64,000 nt of DNA from a virus (IMGVR_UViG_3300043411_001314:1-64000); one strand, 5' to 3'. Shown: positions 22,366 through 31,279, numbered from the stretch's first letter. The notes: generated by a model from the letters alone, not told the origin. Program-made: numbers and translations.

Positions 22366-25341
22366 CTAGAGACCGAACCGGGCGATGACGGGCCCGGACG
22401 GCTTGCGTGCTTCAGCGAACATCGCCTCGATGGGCTGTTGGGCCCACCCGAGGGCGAACATGCGGCAACCATCCAAGATGTGGAAGGTGCCGATCGACCA
22501 GACGGATCGCCGGCGGCCGTACTTGTCGACGGGCTCCCTCGAGGAGGTCCACGTCTGGCCGTTCATCTGGTCGATCACCTCGTGGTCGTACGGGATCTTC
22601 AGCCGGCGCGTGTCCACCAAGTCGCGCAGCACGTCGGTGCTTGCGTCCTTGGCATGCTGGCGGATCGAGGCTTTCTCCAGGATGTCGCCGGGGTCGGACA
22701 GGTGGAGGTCGTCCACCATCTTCTCGTCGATCCCGATCACGACCTTCTCGGAGAAGTTGTAGCCCTTGATGACCGTGAGGGCGTCGCCGGCGGCGGAGGC
22801 CGCTGCAGCGTTGCGGGGATCGTCGGCCTCTTCGGCGATCACGAACCGGGCCGAGCCGGCCAGCTGCTGGATGTTCTGGAGGAGGCCGTGGCCAACGCCG
22901 GTGCGGTCCAGGGTGAAGGCCCGTGGCTTGTAGATGTTGATCAGGTGCATCACCACCCTCGCCTGGAGTGGGAGCGGGATCTGCTCGAGTCGGATCCTGG
23001 AGACGAGCTTGAACCGAGTCATCCCAGCGTCCGGGACAGCAATGTTGGCTCGGCGGTCGCGTTGTCGCTCCGCCTTGTCGGGGACGTACTCAGCCCACAC
23101 CACGATCTCAGTGGGGTCGGACACGACGCCGATGTCGGCACCCATCCAGAACACCGAGTGCATGGAGGTGTGCATCGTCGGTGGCTGGATCATCTGGGCC
23201 AGGACGTCGGCCATCTCCTCGGTCGACGCGTCGAGCTCCGAAACACCCTTGTCGGCGAGCCGGCCGATCACGTGGTCCGCCGAGATGTGGGTCTTGTAGT
23301 ACTCGTTGGTGTTGTAGTCCGAAGCCTCCATGACGTCACAGCCGGCCATGAGTCGGGTGAGTACGAAGATCCGGTTGGAGCTCGCCCCGGGCATGCCGTA
23401 GACGTTGCGGAGGAAGTCTGGGGAGCGGTCCGATCCGCCGTACTGCTTCACCTTGTCCGCCCTCTCTTCCTTCGACCAGCCCTCACGGTGGAGGCCGGTG
23501 ATGTTGAACACCTTGAAGCCTGAGTCGGGCCTCGAGTACTTGTCGAACGAGTCGCCCTGGATCCCCTTCGACACGCCGTGGATCTTCCACTTGTTGCCGG
23601 GGACGTCGTTGCGCACGATCTCGGGCATCTCCCGCCACGCCTGCTCGGACATGTCCTGAGCCTCATCGACGTGCAGGATGACGGGGTGGGTGCCCTTCAG
23701 GCCGATGCCTGACCGCTGGGGGAGGCGGGCGTACACCCGGGCCCCGTTCTGGAAGGTGGCCACGAACGGCTTGTGCTTGATGCCCGACCGGTTCCTCACC
23801 AGCATCTCCCGCAGGAGCCTGGTGCTGTTGATCCGGGCCTCAATGCGGTCCGTGAGGGACTCGACGTGCTGGCCCTCGGGGGCGGTGATCAGGAACTCTT
23901 GATCCGGGAAGTTGAAGGGGAACTGGCAGGCGTCGGCCATCACGGATTCCGATTTGCCGACCGACCTGGCGGAGGCGTCCATGGTGCGGGACTCCCGCTC
24001 GCGCCACCACGCCCATTGGGATGGCTGGGCCCGGTAGCAGTTGTCGCTCTTGTTGGGGTCCTTCCAGCAGTTGTGAACCGTGATGCCCTCAACGACGAAG
24101 CTGTGGTCTTCTTCGACGGATATATCCCACACATACTGCGCCCCGAAATCGGCAATCTCCTTGACCGCCGTCCACGCATGCCCCTCACCAGTGAACGTCT
24201 TCCCTAGACCTGTCTCGGATGTGACCTTCCAGTACGGGAGGCCCGGTGTGCCGAAGGATGAGGTGTACTCGCCGTAGTGGGTCATGCTGGCCGAGCGGCC
24301 CAGCGATGTGGCGAGGGAGCGCACCCCGAATGCAAGCTGACGGGACGTCGAGCTGTAGCAGCTGCCGCCAGTCGGAGTCGGGGTGCCGTCTCCGGCTGAT
24401 AGTCCATCGAAAAGAGCCTCGCGGCCCTCCGTTGGCAGTCCGAGAACCCAAGCTGGCAGCCGCTTATTACTAGACCTTCTCCCACCCTCGGCGGCGAGCC
24501 ACGAGGCCAGCTGCTGGGAATACACGGCAACGCGGTCGATGTTGTCGGAGCAGTTGTTCCCGTTGGTCACGCTATGGCGAAGGTTGAGGTTGTCGAGTCG
24601 ATCGGTCACTTCGTGGAGCACCCTCGGGTTGACGCTCCATGTAATCGAATAGCCAGCCCGATTGTCGCTGACGTTCCCCTCGGATAGCCAATGCCCAAAC
24701 AGCCAAAGCCAGTCAGGCTCCCATGGCCCGAAGGCGACCCGTAGCTTACCCACCTCAGGGAAAGGGGTAATCGGGAGGGGCTCGGCCTTCGACGGGCTAC
24801 CCCACCACCAGGATCTGTATTTGCCACCCCTGTAAGTCAAGTCCTTGAAGTCTTGGGGGGCGCGCCACTCCGCCGGCTCCAGTACCGAGTTGCGGTGTCC
24901 GTCGCCCCGTTCCGTGCCGCGTCGCGCCCGCCTCACCAACAGCTGGTGGTCCGGGGTTACCACGAGACCAGGATGCCCCTGCCCCCTTACGGTGACGACT
25001 TCCCTAACGCCGCGGTCGTAGACGGCCGACACCGGACGCCACCGGTTTTTGTGAGTGAGAACCAGCTGCCCGACGCGTACGTCTTGTATCGGGATCCACC
25101 CATCTCCAGTAATGACCAGCTGTCCCCCGCCGATGCAAAACTCAGCCTGGTCCAGCCCTGAGTGGTCCTGGAGGAGGACGGCGAGGTACTTCTCTTCCTC
25201 GGTGAGCGGCTCGACGGCGCGCGGGAGCTCGACGTCGAGCGGCTCGGGGTCGACGAGACCTTCCCACTCATCGGGCCGGTCGGTCTTCCTCCGGGTCGAC
25301 AGGTCGAGGGCGACGCTCACTTGGCGCTGGACGCCTGACAC
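22366..25341 (-). CDS. terL: Terminase large subunit with an intein
   Basis: The 991-residue precursor contains a 356-residue intein (C69-N424); the spliced protein is about 635 residues. Extein: ATPase motifs ARSVGKSE (Walker A, 458-465) and VILHVDE (Walker B, 554-560), then a nuclease domain with ADIGVVSDPTE and LDRTGVGHG. It packages DNA into proheads. The splice junction is EF|CIGG ... VHN|CWKD, just before the Q-motif-like region, so both termini of the intein have the right residues (Cys1, HN, +1 Cys). The N-terminal 40 residues overlap the upstream gene by 25 bases. Confidence 0.9.
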   Translation of the reverse strand: MSGVQRQVSVALDLSTRRKTDRPDEWEGLVDPEPLDVELPRAVEPLTEEEKYLAVLLQDHSGLDQAEFCIGGGQLVITGDGWIPIQDVRVGQLVLTHKNRWRPVSAVYDRGVREVVTVRGQGHPGLVVTPDHQLLVRRARRGTERGDGHRNSVLEPAEWRAPQDFKDLTYRGGKYRSWWWGSPSKAEPLPITPFPEVGKLRVAFGPWEPDWLWLFGHWLSEGNVSDNRAGYSITWSVNPRVLHEVTDRLDNLNLRHSVTNGNNCSDNIDRVAVYSQQLASWLAAEGGRRSSNKRLPAWVLGLPTEGREALFDGLSAGDGTPTPTGGSCYSSTSRQLAFGVRSLATSLGRSASMTHYGEYTSSFGTPGLPYWKVTSETGLGKTFTGEGHAWTAVKEIADFGAQYVWDISVEEDHSFVVEGITVHNCWKDPNKSDNCYRAQPSQWAWWRERESRTMDASARSVGKSESVMADACQFPFNFPDQEFLITAPEGQHVESLTDRIEARINSTRLLREMLVRNRSGIKHKPFVATFQNGARVYARLPQRSGIGLKGTHPVILHVDEAQDMSEQAWREMPEIVRNDVPGNKWKIHGVSKGIQGDSFDKYSRPDSGFKVFNITGLHREGWSKEERADKVKQYGGSDRSPDFLRNVYGMPGASSNRIFVLTRLMAGCDVMEASDYNTNEYYKTHISADHVIGRLADKGVSELDASTEEMADVLAQMIQPPTMHTSMHSVFWMGADIGVVSDPTEIVVWAEYVPDKAERQRDRRANIAVPDAGMTRFKLVSRIRLEQIPLPLQARVVMHLINIYKPRAFTLDRTGVGHGLLQNIQQLAGSARFVIAEEADDPRNAAAASAAGDALTVIKGYNFSEKVVIGIDEKMVDDLHLSDPGDILEKASIRQHAKDASTDVLRDLVDTRRLKIPYDHEVIDQMNGQTWTSSREPVDKYGRRRSVWSIGTFHILDGCRMFALGWAQQPIEAMFAEARKPSGPVIARFGL
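24070..25137 (-). other. Intein with LAGLIDADG-type endonuclease
   Basis: Block A: CIGGGQLVITGDGWIPIQDV; block B: VVTPDHQLL (the TxxH motif); LAGLIDADG-like motifs WLFGHWLSEGNV and LFDGLSAGDGT; block F/G: YVWDISVEEDHSFVVEGITVHN. All splicing motifs look intact. The endonuclease motifs retain acidic residues (E221 and D318), so homing may still be possible. Confidence 0.88.
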
Positions 25342-25730
25342 GGCTGGCTGTAGTCGGGGTGGCAGAACCTGCGGTCACCGACGACGAGGTACCCGGGAGC
25401 GCCCTGGCCGCAGTTGTCGCATCGTGGGCCACCCTTACCATCACTGAAGAGCCACGGCTCCACCGCTTCGTAGGTTGCCCCAAATATATCACCCCTACAC
25501 GGGTAGAACTCGCCCTGCACGCCACGGATCAGGTAGTCGCCCATGCCGGCGCGCATGTCGCCTTCGAGGGTGGGGATCACCAGGGCCTTGAGGCCGTTGA
25601 CGTCGTCCAGTAGGAGTGAGTGGTCCTGGCCCACCGCGTCCATCCACACGGACGCCTTGAGCATCTGCACCTGGTCCACGAGGTGGTGCGCTTCGATGTC
25701 GACGGGCAGCTTTCGGTAGATGCTCGGCAT
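25317..25730 (-). CDS. GDYLI...YP domain protein with zinc knuckle, 137 aa
   Basis: Residues about 62-90 read MGDYLIRGVQGEFYPCRGDIFGATYEAVE, a pattern (PGDWIV-TGVKGE-YP-KPDIF-TYE) found in many phage proteins of unknown role. A C-terminal RCDNCGQGAPGY...CHPDYSQPC gives CxxC...C...C and probably binds zinc. Located directly upstream of the terminase. Confidence 0.65.
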   Translation of the reverse strand: MPSIYRKLPVDIEAHHLVDQVQMLKASVWMDAVGQDHSLLLDDVNGLKALVIPTLEGDMRAGMGDYLIRGVQGEFYPCRGDIFGATYEAVEPWLFSDGKGGPRCDNCGQGAPGYLVVGDRRFCHPDYSQPCQASSAK

Positions 25731-26281
25731 CAGCCCATCACCGCCCGGTAGATAGCGAGCGCCCACTTGGCGTCGCCCATGGCGGTGTGGCGGCCGGCCT
25801 CGTCGGGCTCGACGCCGAGGGCCCACGACAGAGAGTCGGACTTCCAGGGGAGGCGTGTGGCCGCATCAGGCGGATCCTCGCGAGCGTTGAGGTAGCCGAT
25901 CGCCAGGGCCTCGACGTCGATCAGGTGGTAGTGCCAGGTGTGATCGACGCCGTGCTGGGCCAGGAGCCTGCGGAGCCGCTCTTCGTCGAACGACACGACG
26001 GCGCCGGCGAGGTGGTAGCCGCTGGCGAGGGCGGCGAACTCCACGGCGAACTCGAAGGGGTCGGTGTGCATGATCGAGTCGGCCCGGCGCTTCTCGAACT
26101 GGCAGATGTCCAGCGCCACTGGGTCCGCCTGGGCCATCTGCTCCGAGGTGAGCCCGAGCTGCCAGACCTGGGTGTCTTCGACCTTGTCGGTCTCCGGGTT
26201 GTAGAGGATGGCCGCTACCTCCCAGATTGCATGGAGGTCGGGATCGAGCCCGAGGGTCTCGGTGTCTACGAACAGAATCAC
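25730..26281 (-). CDS. DnaQ-like 3'-5' exonuclease, 183 aa
   Basis: RNase H-fold exonuclease of the DEDDh group: FVDTETLG with D6 and E8 (Exo I), VVSFDEERL (Exo II, the usual N-x-x-x-F-D reads V-S-F-D), and RHTAMGDAKWAL near the C-terminus (Exo III, H and D). It may proofread or trim DNA in phage replication or degrade nucleic acids. No polymerase gene is in the window. Confidence 0.8.
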   Translation of the reverse strand: MILFVDTETLGLDPDLHAIWEVAAILYNPETDKVEDTQVWQLGLTSEQMAQADPVALDICQFEKRRADSIMHTDPFEFAVEFAALASGYHLAGAVVSFDEERLRRLLAQHGVDHTWHYHLIDVEALAIGYLNAREDPPDAATRLPWKSDSLSWALGVEPDEAGRHTAMGDAKWALAIYRAVMG

Positions 26282-26490
26282 TTGATGTTGCCCTTCTTCT
26301 TGGATTGACGTGCTGCTGCCCTACGGAGGGCCCGGTTCCCTGGCTTCTGTTGTCCAGTGTCGAAGTGCCAATGGTTACTACTCGACAGGATCGGCGTCAC
26401 CCGGAAGCTCCCCTCGCTCTTGCCGTTGGTTCGAGCGTTCAGGTCTACGGCCGTCACATCCGGTCGTTGCGCTTCGACAGAGTCGACCAT
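26278..26490 (-). CDS. Hypothetical basic protein, 70 aa
   Basis: N-terminal half polar, then SNHWHFDTGQQKPGNRALRRAA and a Lys-rich tail (RQSKKKGNIK). It overlaps the 3' end of the HNH gene by 37 bases. No family recognised. Confidence 0.45.
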   Translation of the reverse strand: MVDSVEAQRPDVTAVDLNARTNGKSEGSFRVTPILSSSNHWHFDTGQQKPGNRALRRAAARQSKKKGNIK

Positions 26491-26930
26491 TCCTCATCTC
26501 CTTCCCTGACTACGAACATCGCCCCGAACATCACACGGACGAGCTCTGGTTGATCTTCGATGAACCCGTTCGATCGGTTGCAGCACGGGATCAGGTTGTC
26601 GGGGTTGACCCTCGACCCACCCGACCCCGACTTGCGCCGCTCATGGATCCCCTGCACCCCCGGACATCTCCCGCCGATCGACAGGCCAAGACGCTCGAGC
26701 TCCGGGCAGATCCGACACCCGCCTGGCGCTGCCGCCTGGACGGCTGGGATCCGCTCGTTCTTCATGTGTTCGGCCCGCTTCTCGGACCGCTGTTTCATGG
26801 CCGGCTGCTGCTCAAGCCATTCGGCGAGCCGGGCCACATCATCCTCCAACCCGAGCTCGGGGTGCTCCTCGAGTACTGAGTGAATCCGGCGGAGGGTGGG
26901 GCGGGCCCACTGGGGGGCCTTGTGTGTCAC
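26454..26930 (-). CDS. HNH endonuclease-like protein, 158 aa
   Basis: Residues 78-145 follow the HNH plan: CRICPEL, then GIHERRKSGSGGSRVNPDNLIPCCNRSNGFIEDQPELV, in which H (of IHER), N (DNLIP) and the CxxxN/H position line up with HNH proteins of the HHR-GG-NL-C-HxWI type. The final His is replaced by Asn (CNRSN), which is also common. HNH proteins next to terminases often take part in cos cleavage. GTG start overlapping the upstream stop. Confidence 0.65.
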   Translation of the reverse strand: MTHKAPQWARPTLRRIHSVLEEHPELGLEDDVARLAEWLEQQPAMKQRSEKRAEHMKNERIPAVQAAAPGGCRICPELERLGLSIGGRCPGVQGIHERRKSGSGGSRVNPDNLIPCCNRSNGFIEDQPELVRVMFGAMFVVREGDEEWSTLSKRNDRM

Positions 26931-27130
26931 GTCCCGTCCTTCGACCGCGGCAGCATGCCCTCGCTCCACAGCATGAGCCCGAAGGCGAAGTAGATGAGGT
27001 TGGGCCCACTCATCCCGGCTTCCTCGGAGGAGAGTGAGGAGAGCATGAGGGAGATGCCGATGATCCGGAGGGTGACCGAGGAGATCGCTGGATCGAGCCG
27101 TGTCTTACTCAGGAACCTCAAGACCCTCAT
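26927..27130 (-). CDS. Small membrane protein, 67 aa
   Basis: Two hydrophobic segments (VTLRIIGISLMLSSL and NLIYFAFGLMLWSEGML) separated by a short polar loop. Overlaps both neighbours. No recognised family. Confidence 0.5.
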   Translation of the reverse strand: MRVLRFLSKTRLDPAISSVTLRIIGISLMLSSLSSEEAGMSGPNLIYFAFGLMLWSEGMLPRSKDGT

Positions 27131-27642
27131 CGCAGCATCCGCTTCGTCAGGTGGATCGTGTGCTCCGGCTGCTCGGCCAGGTAGTCGGAGATCGCCGCCG
27201 TGATCATCTGGACCCGCCACTCGGCGAAGTACCAGGGGTTGCGGCCGTAGGCTTCGGCGATCGCCTTCATCTCCGGCACCGTCGGGGAACAAGCGCCGGT
27301 GAGGAGGCGGTGGGCCTGGGACCGCGAGATCCCGGTCTTGGCGGAGATCCCCCTCAGCGACCGGCCGGCCGTGATGTGGCGCATCGCCAGTGCGAAGGGC
27401 TGGGTGGTGAAGCCACCGTTGCGCAGGTCCTGCAGCCGAGCCAGGGCCACCCGCTCCGAGGGGATCGTCCTGACGCCGCGACCATGCGTGGAGTCCTCGA
27501 CCTTGATGATGTCGGCGATGATCGCCCCCAGGACGTCCTCGTCCATGTGGCTTGCGATCGTCGACGCCCATTCCGGGTCACTCAGCGAGGGGCGGTCCCG
27601 CTTCATGGTGTCGACGATGTTGTCCCAGTCCGGAGAGGCCAT
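27127..27642 (-). CDS. Helix-turn-helix DNA-binding protein, 171 aa
   Basis: An N-terminal acidic helical region and a central Cro/C1-type helix-turn-helix (SLRGISAKTGISRSQAHRLLTGACSPTVPEMKAIAEAYG, about 100-140). The predicted fold is that of an XRE-family repressor or transcriptional regulator. It sits within the terminase and sigma operon. Which operator it binds is unknown. Confidence 0.65.
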   Translation of the reverse strand: MASPDWDNIVDTMKRDRPSLSDPEWASTIASHMDEDVLGAIIADIIKVEDSTHGRGVRTIPSERVALARLQDLRNGGFTTQPFALAMRHITAGRSLRGISAKTGISRSQAHRLLTGACSPTVPEMKAIAEAYGRNPWYFAEWRVQMITAAISDYLAEQPEHTIHLTKRMLR

Positions 27643-27643
27643 G

Positions 27644-27826
27644 TCAGGGGGTGATGATCGCGATGCCGTAGGTGACGGGCCCGTCGAGGCGCCCGCCTTC
27701 CGCCTGCAGGGCATCGAGCGTGTCGGCGATCCCCCGCAGCTTCCCTACGAGCTCGTCGATGCTCTCTGAGCCGTCGAGGTCGTGGGCGAAGTTCCAGGTG
27801 GTGAGGGCTAGTGCTGTGCGCTGCAT
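27644..27826 (-). CDS. Hypothetical protein, 60 aa
   Basis: Small mostly helical protein (MQRTALALTTWNFAHDLDG ... LVGKLRGIADTLDALQ). No recognised family. Confidence 0.5.
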   Translation of the reverse strand: MQRTALALTTWNFAHDLDGSESIDELVGKLRGIADTLDALQAEGGRLDGPVTYGIAIITP

Positions 27827-27837
27827 GTTGTCTCCGA

Positions 27838-28503
27838 TCAGAGGTCCTGGACCCAGTACTGCTGGCTGTGGGTCCTGAAGTAGGCGTCGATCTCTTTGTA
27901 CTCAGGGCTGGCCACCTCGAGGATCCAGGTGATGATGTCCTCGGCGGTGTGGTGGATGAGCCGGCGCTCGTCTTCATCGACGGCGTTGGCGTAGACGGCG
28001 GCGATCGACATCAGCTGGTTCCAGAGCTCGAGGGCCCGATCCAGTTGGTGCTCGCGGTGGATCCCGAACAGACGGGCCTTCTCGCGTAGGAGTGCGATGT
28101 AGCTGGGCACCGAGCCCTCACCGCGGGTCTTCTCGCGGGTGACTGCGTCGATCCCCAGACCCTTCTTGGTCTGGCGGATCTCACCGGAGTACTCCTTGAT
28201 CCGCTTCTGCAGGTCCACGCCATCGACGGGCTTGTTGTTGTAGTCCATGCCGCGGGAGATGAACCTGTTCCACCGATAGGTCTGCACCTCCATGGCAACA
28301 ACTCGGTCAAGTTCCTGTATGTCGGAAATGTTGGAGAACTCAAAGGCTTTCGTGTACTGCTTCGAGAGGTGGTCGATGTGGTCGGCCTCCTCGTCGCCCA
28401 TCACCTCGAACGGGGCTCCACTTGGCAGCTGGACGTAGACCAGGTCGACCACTTGTCGGGGCACCCTTTCGAGCTTGGATCGGAGTTGGCGATACCGTAT
28501 CAC
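27838..28503 (-). CDS. Putative terminase small subunit-like protein, 221 aa
   Basis: A GTG-started helical protein, with a central region IKEYSGEIRQTKKGLGIDAVTREK and SVPSYIALLREKARLFGIHREHQLDRALELWNQL. Proteins with this arrangement lie upstream of large terminase genes in many actinophages and are candidates for the DNA-recognition subunit. Position and motifs support this, but I cannot confirm it by search. It could also be an unrelated structural or accessory protein. Confidence 0.5.
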   Translation of the reverse strand: MIRYRQLRSKLERVPRQVVDLVYVQLPSGAPFEVMGDEEADHIDHLSKQYTKAFEFSNISDIQELDRVVAMEVQTYRWNRFISRGMDYNNKPVDGVDLQKRIKEYSGEIRQTKKGLGIDAVTREKTRGEGSVPSYIALLREKARLFGIHREHQLDRALELWNQLMSIAAVYANAVDEDERRLIHHTAEDIITWILEVASPEYKEIDAYFRTHSQQYWVQDL

Positions 28504-28536
28504 ACATCCCGAACTCTGGGACAGGAATCTGGGTGA

Positions 28537-29184
28537 TTATTCGGCGGGGGCGACCGGCTGCTTGTGGGCCATGTAGTCGGCGTCGCAGAGCAACACCCTG
28601 AATCTCGTCCAGGACCGCAGGGCCACCGGGTACTCGAGGTCTTCACCACAGACCGTGCATGCCCCGGGCTCGTCCTCCGTCGGCCGTTCCCGTTCTGGCG
28701 GCTGTGGGGCGGTCGGGCGGGTGTCCACCTCGACCTCATCCTCGACCACCTCAAGCTCCGGGACAACGAGCTCGTCGTCGTCCCCCTCGGGCTCGGGCTC
28801 CACATCGGGCTCCTCGCCCTCAGCCTCACCCTCGCCGACCTCATCCGGCCCGGGCTCAGGCTCCTCCTCTGGTGGGGGTAGGACCGCAGCTAGAGCCTTC
28901 ATCGCCTTCTTGGCGTTGGGCTCGTCGGCGGCCAGGGCCTCCATGGCGGTGATCACCGCATCCTCGAGGTCGGCCAGCCGGCCCATGGGGGCGAGCTCGA
29001 ACCCCTGGGCCAACATGAGCCGCTCACGGGGGATCAGGTCGCCGCTGTTGATGGCGTCCTCAATGAGGGGCTCGGCCACCACCCGCGCCACGTCGGGGTC
29101 GGTGAGGAGATCAGTTAGGAGGCGGTCGGCCACCTCCCGCAGTTTCTTGGTCGTGTCCCGGTCGATCCGGCGATCAGCCATCAA
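28537..29184 (-). CDS. Acidic protein with C-terminal zinc knuckle, 215 aa
   Basis: Residues 1-100 are helical (KLREVADRLLTDLLTDPDVARVV); 105-165 are an extremely acidic, Pro/Glu-rich linker; the end carries CTVCGEDLEYPVAL...LLCDADYMAHK, with CxxC and C and His/Asp as possible zinc ligands. The next-upstream gene (metallophosphoesterase) overlaps by 11 bases. Function unknown. Confidence 0.55.
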   Translation of the reverse strand: MMADRRIDRDTTKKLREVADRLLTDLLTDPDVARVVAEPLIEDAINSGDLIPRERLMLAQGFELAPMGRLADLEDAVITAMEALAADEPNAKKAMKALAAVLPPPEEEPEPGPDEVGEGEAEGEEPDVEPEPEGDDDELVVPELEVVEDEVEVDTRPTAPQPPERERPTEDEPGACTVCGEDLEYPVALRSWTRFRVLLCDADYMAHKQPVAPAE

Positions 29185-29896
29185 GGAACCAGTCGGTGTC
29201 GATCATCATCCATGAATCGGCGCCGGCGCCGGCACACGAGAGCCCCTCTATGGCCACCTGGCCGATCGTCCTGCTGTAGCGACCGTGGTAGTGGCCATGC
29301 ACGACCAGCCCTGGGGTGAGGTGCTCAACGACCTTGTCCAAGGCAGCCCTCGACAGGGCGCTGTCGCGGAGCTCCCCCGGTCCGACGCCAGGCAGGAAGA
29401 ACTGCTCCAGGCCACCGTTGTTCGGAGCGTCGTGGCAGAAGAGGATGTCGATGAAGGAGCCATCGAGGGCCCGGTCGACTTGGCGGTTGGTGATCGCCTC
29501 CTGGCGCCACCAGGACACGCCAGGCTTACGCCACTGCCGGTCGATGGAGATCGCCCCCCCGAAGGCCATACACCTGACCCCATCCAGGGTGAACCTGTAC
29601 CCACGTGGCATGTAGGTGATCCACGTCCCCGTCTTCGTGGCGACCGGGTCATCAGGGGTGGCCCCGAAGCCGATCTCGAGGATGTCGAAGTTCTCGTGGT
29701 TGCCGTCGAGCCACCAGAGCTCGATGCCGTACTTACCTAGGAGCTCGTCCGCCTGGCTCAGCGCCCCGAGGGACCAGGAGAACCCGAAGTCGCCGACCTG
29801 GATGATCAGGTCGGCGCCTTCGTCGACGGCCGCTGCACACAGCCTGGATAGGTGTTCGAGTGAGCCGTGGGTGTCGCCGGCGACCAGGATCTTCAC
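29174..29896 (-). CDS. Calcineurin-like metallophosphoesterase, 240 aa
   Basis: Classic metallophosphoesterase motifs: GDTHG (7-11), GDFG (36-39), GNHE near 64-67, HGHYHGRY near the C-terminus. The enzyme binds two metal ions and hydrolyses phosphomonoesters or diesters. Phage members act on DNA ends, RNA or signalling nucleotides; the substrate cannot be inferred here. It lies in the DNA-metabolism operon. Confidence 0.9.
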   Translation of the reverse strand: MKILVAGDTHGSLEHLSRLCAAAVDEGADLIIQVGDFGFSWSLGALSQADELLGKYGIELWWLDGNHENFDILEIGFGATPDDPVATKTGTWITYMPRGYRFTLDGVRCMAFGGAISIDRQWRKPGVSWWRQEAITNRQVDRALDGSFIDILFCHDAPNNGGLEQFFLPGVGPGELRDSALSRAALDKVVEHLTPGLVVHGHYHGRYSRTIGQVAIEGLSCAGAGADSWMMIDTDWFLDG

Positions 29897-29897
29897 G

Positions 29898-30176
29898 TCA
29901 ATCGAGGTCCAGGTAGGAGCGAATCCTGTTCCTTAGCTCGACTTCCTCGGGGGAGTCCTCGGGGGAGACATGCAGCACCTCCTGCGCTTCGAGGAGTAGC
30001 TCGCGCGCCTCCTCGGAGTTGCGATAAACGCCCTCTCCATGCGCCTCACAGAACCGTACCGAAGTGGTCACCATCGAGGGGTCCTCCGGCCTGATCACCA
30101 GGGTGCGCGTCGGGGCTGAATCGCACGATACTGATGCGCACACCGCTGCCGGGAAGGAGTGGATGTTGACCGTCAT
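29898..30176 (-). CDS. Hypothetical protein, 92 aa
   Basis: Two Cys in the first 18 residues (VCASVSC) and a third in FCEAHGEG (residue 43); a helical acidic C-terminus (NSEEARELLLEAQEVLHVSPEDS). No family recognised. Confidence 0.5.
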   Translation of the reverse strand: MTVNIHSFPAAVCASVSCDSAPTRTLVIRPEDPSMVTTSVRFCEAHGEGVYRNSEEARELLLEAQEVLHVSPEDSPEEVELRNRIRSYLDLD

Positions 30177-30370
30177 CAGCGCCAGTTCACCTTGTAGTAC
30201 GGATGCCCATCGAAGAGCTGGTGGGCCATCTTCTCGGCGTGATCCTCGTTGTAGTACCCCTCATGGGAGGTGGCGATCACCTTGCCGTTGGCGTCAGACG
30301 CCCTCCAGCCCCACCGCTCCGAGAGGCGCAGTGTCCGCCGGCGAGTGATCTCGACGTAGAGGGTTCTCAT
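30176..30370 (-). CDS. YegP/DUF1508-like small protein, 64 aa
   Basis: Contains WGWRASDANGKVIATSHEGYYNEDHAEKMAHQ, close to the DUF1508 pattern (WRLKAANGEVIATSEGYSSKAACENGI). DUF1508/YegP proteins are small beta-alpha folds of unknown role. The start at MRTLYVEI is coupled with the upstream gene by ATGA. Confidence 0.7.
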   Translation of the reverse strand: MRTLYVEITRRRTLRLSERWGWRASDANGKVIATSHEGYYNEDHAEKMAHQLFDGHPYYKVNWR

Positions 30371-31035
30371 GTCCGTACATCCTTCCGTACAGCCTTCAGG
30401 TGTTGTTCCCCGGCCCGGGTGATGCCGAGGTACTGGAGCCGCCGGCGGTCGTTGTGGACCGTCTTGACCCATTCCTTCTCGCGTGCCACGGCGATCGGCT
30501 CCCGGGTCTCCTGGGGCCTCACGTTGAGCTTGTCGGCCAGCTGGCGGGTGACGGCCTGGCTGTTCGGCCCATCGAGGGACAGGTCCTCCTCGACGAGCAC
30601 GGCCAGCATCTTGTCGACCATGTGGTCGACGGGCCCGGCGGTGAGGTAGGCCGGCGAGGGCATCTCATCGTCGGGACCCGGCACGATCTCCTCGGGCCCA
30701 TCCTCAGTGTCGAGGTAGGCGCCGGTCACGATGTTGTTCACAATGCTCTGCATGACCTCATTGGCCCCTCGGGTGGCCTCCTCGCGGCGGGCAGCATCTT
30801 CGGTGGCGGACCGCTCGAGGGCAGCGGACTGCTCGGGGGTCAGCTCGAACTCAGCCCGCGCCTGCTCGGGGAGGGGGCGCCGCCTGATCCCACCTGAGTG
30901 CTCCACTGCGTAGCAGGCGCCCGCCAGGGCGTCGATGAGGTACTTTACCCCGGGGGTGTCGGGGGTGTCCCAGACACCCCCCTCGGCCTCGATGGTGATC
31001 GTGATGTCGCCGACCGTGGCGGTGACTCGGCTCAC
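30367..31035 (-). CDS. Hypothetical protein, 222 aa
   Basis: N-terminal beta domain (VTATVGDITITIEAEGG), a helical middle with an acidic linker (DTEDGPEEIVPGPDDEMPS), and a basic helical C-terminus (VHNDRRRLQYLGITRAGEQHL) with the look of a winged helix. May bind nucleic acid. No family recognised. Confidence 0.5.
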   Translation of the reverse strand: MSRVTATVGDITITIEAEGGVWDTPDTPGVKYLIDALAGACYAVEHSGGIRRRPLPEQARAEFELTPEQSAALERSATEDAARREEATRGANEVMQSIVNNIVTGAYLDTEDGPEEIVPGPDDEMPSPAYLTAGPVDHMVDKMLAVLVEEDLSLDGPNSQAVTRQLADKLNVRPQETREPIAVAREKEWVKTVHNDRRRLQYLGITRAGEQHLKAVRKDVRT

Positions 31036-31262
31036 TTGTCACCCCGAGCGCGACGGGCCCGGTCCTTGTTGTGCTGGATCAGCTTGTCGTAGGGGTTGCC
31101 GGCAGGGGCGACGGGAGCCGGAGCCTCTGCCGCGTCCTCGTCGGCTTCATCCTCGGTCTCGTCGTCGACGAGCTCCTCGTCCACGGCGTCGGGATCATCG
31201 TCGAGGTCGAGGCCCTTGATGAGCTCACCGCTGGTTGAATCATTCTTGTTCAGGAAGGACAT
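31032..31262 (-). CDS. Acidic hypothetical protein, 76 aa
   Basis: Residues 18-45 are almost entirely Asp/Glu (DLDDDPDAVDEELVDDETEDE). The C-terminus is basic (HNKDRARRARGDK). Likely intrinsically disordered; function unknown. Confidence 0.5.
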   Translation of the reverse strand: MSFLNKNDSTSGELIKGLDLDDDPDAVDEELVDDETEDEADEDAAEAPAPVAPAGNPYDKLIQHNKDRARRARGDK

Positions 31263-31279
31263 GATGTCCCCGCTTTCTC

